Shown here in pieces: positions 5,032-5,910 of a stretch of DNA of 5,910 nucleotides. Numbering within the stretch: position 1 is the stretch's first letter; each line of letters begins with the position of its first letter. The notes under the pieces were generated by a model that did no database searches, was not told the origin of the DNA, and saw only the letters and a program-made list of their open reading frames with translations. A program made the position numbers and the translations under genes. The stretch is from JAZKIX01 sp040384645 (GTDB lineage: Bacteria > Pseudomonadota > Gammaproteobacteria > Burkholderiales > Burkholderiaceae_D). The stretch covers positions 1-5,910 of the forward strand of contig JAZKIX010000056.1 of assembly GCA_040384645.1 (NCBI GenBank). The letters are read 5' to 3'.

Positions 5032-5910
5032 TGCCCGATCCGGCACGCGTTCGCCCATGATGCCGGACGGTCGCAAGGTCAGCACGATGATGAGAACAAC
5101 GAAGGCAAAGATGTCCTGGTAGTGACTACCGAGGAAACCACCAGTCAGATCGCCTATATAACCGGCGCCCAGACTTTCAATCAAGCCCAGCAAAATACCG
5201 CCCAGCATCGCGCCGTAGATATTGCCGATACCGCCCAATACCGCTGCGGAAAATGCCTTCAGCCCCGGAACAAATCCCATCGCAAATTGCGCCGACGAAT
5301 AATTGGCCGCCCACATCACACCGGCAATGGCTGCCAGCGCCGCACCAATGACAAAGGTCATCACGATCACACGATTGGAGTCCACACCCATCAAGCCGGC
5401 GACACGCGGATTCTCTGCGGTTGCCCGCATCGCACGGCCCATCTTGGTTTTTTCAATCAAGAGCACCAGCAAACCCATCGCGATTGCCGCAAGCACCAGC
5501 AACATTACCTGCACCGGAGAAATCAGCGCACCCATGATGTGCAAAGGCTCACCCGGCATCACTTGCGGGAAAGGAATCGGACTGCGCCCCCAAATCATCA
5601 TTGCCAGCGTTTGCAACAGGATGGATACGCCGATCGCGGTAATCAAAGGTGCGAGACGCGGTGCATTGCGCAGGCGTCTGTAAGCGACACGTTCGATCAA
5701 CACATTGACGCCGACACAGACCGGGATCGCACCAAGGATGGCAATCATCAACTTGACGAGGCCGGGCAAATCGGGCGCAACCGTGTTCACCATCTTGAGG
5801 ATAGTCAGGCCGGCCATCGCGCCTATCATCAGCACATCGCCATGCGCGAAATTGATCAGGTTGAGAACGCCGTACACCATCGTATAGCCGAGCGCGATCA
5901 AGGCATACAT
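5029..5910 (-). CDS. livH: Branched-chain amino acid-type ABC importer, permease LivH, 5' end beyond the window
   Basis: The visible 293 residues cover nearly the whole permease. The ATG at the very edge is internal: LivH proteins normally carry a further 15-20 residues ending in GS before MYALIALGYTMVYGVLNLINFAHGD, seen here at 1-25. Other LivH features are the LIERVAYRRLRNAPRLAPLI stretch (71-90), the coupling-helix region GRAMRATAENPRVAGLMGVD (158-177) that docks onto the ATPases, and FSAAVLGGIGNIYGAMLGG (220-238). About eight hydrophobic segments are visible, and the protein ends in LRPSGIMGERVPDRA. It forms the inner-membrane channel with LivM. It is the first liv gene in the window. The operon promoter, and possibly the periplasmic binding protein gene, should lie beyond the right edge. 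Confidence 0.92.
   Translation of the reverse strand: MYALIALGYTMVYGVLNLINFAHGDVLMIGAMAGLTILKMVNTVAPDLPGLVKLMIAILGAIPVCVGVNVLIERVAYRRLRNAPRLAPLITAIGVSILLQTLAMMIWGRSPIPFPQVMPGEPLHIMGALISPVQVMLLVLAAIAMGLLVLLIEKTKMGRAMRATAENPRVAGLMGVDSNRVIVMTFVIGAALAAIAGVMWAANYSSAQFAMGFVPGLKAFSAAVLGGIGNIYGAMLGGILLGLIESLGAGYIGDLTGGFLGSHYQDIFAFVVLIIVLTLRPSGIMGERVPDRA

Overview
The window is a set of head-to-tail genes, all on the minus strand. Reading in the direction of transcription (right to left) they are livH (5' end outside the window), livM, livG and livF of a branched-chain-amino-acid-type (HAAT) ABC importer; a 341-bp intergenic region rich in dyad symmetry; an MFS carrier of the oxalate/formate antiporter (OxlT) family; and the first 129 codons of a gamma-glutamyltransferase-like protein that runs off the left edge. 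Protein style, moderate GC by eye, GTG starts and gene order suggest a betaproteobacterium of the order Burkholderiales, perhaps an Oxalobacteraceae member such as Herminiimonas or Janthinobacterium. That assignment is recognition from memory, not a search result.

Right half (2142-5910): livH, livM and livG are packed tightly (9 bp between livH and livM; livM TAA directly followed by a GTG of livG). livG and livF are separated by 145 bp, nearly all of it one long imperfect inverted repeat (2893-3011) with about 10-bp terminal arms. It looks like a dispersed palindromic element that entered a formerly tight operon. Two permeases (LivH, LivM) and two ATPases (LivG, LivF) make a complete inner-membrane import complex. 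The periplasmic binding protein is absent and may lie upstream of livH, beyond the right edge.

Middle (1801-2141): a good sigma70-type promoter reads towards the MFS gene, and a perfect 14-bp palindrome sits at its expected transcription start. A second palindrome with the same 12-bp core lies 169 bp upstream, about 16 helical turns away. This is a typical layout for a dimeric repressor acting at two operators, possibly by looping. The regulator is not in the window.

Left part (1-1800): the MFS carrier keeps the arginine of the OxlT substrate site but has glutamine where OxlT has its essential lysine, so oxalate is doubtful as substrate. The downstream GGT-like protein lacks the arginine that binds the gamma-glutamyl carboxylate in classical GGT and has no signal peptide. 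A perfect 12-bp hairpin lies between the two genes, just before the GGT-like ribosome binding site. The simplest reading is a repressor-controlled, two-gene uptake-and-hydrolysis unit for an unidentified small carboxylate or amide, next to an amino-acid-type ABC importer. No CRISPR array, tRNA, rRNA or transposase gene was seen.
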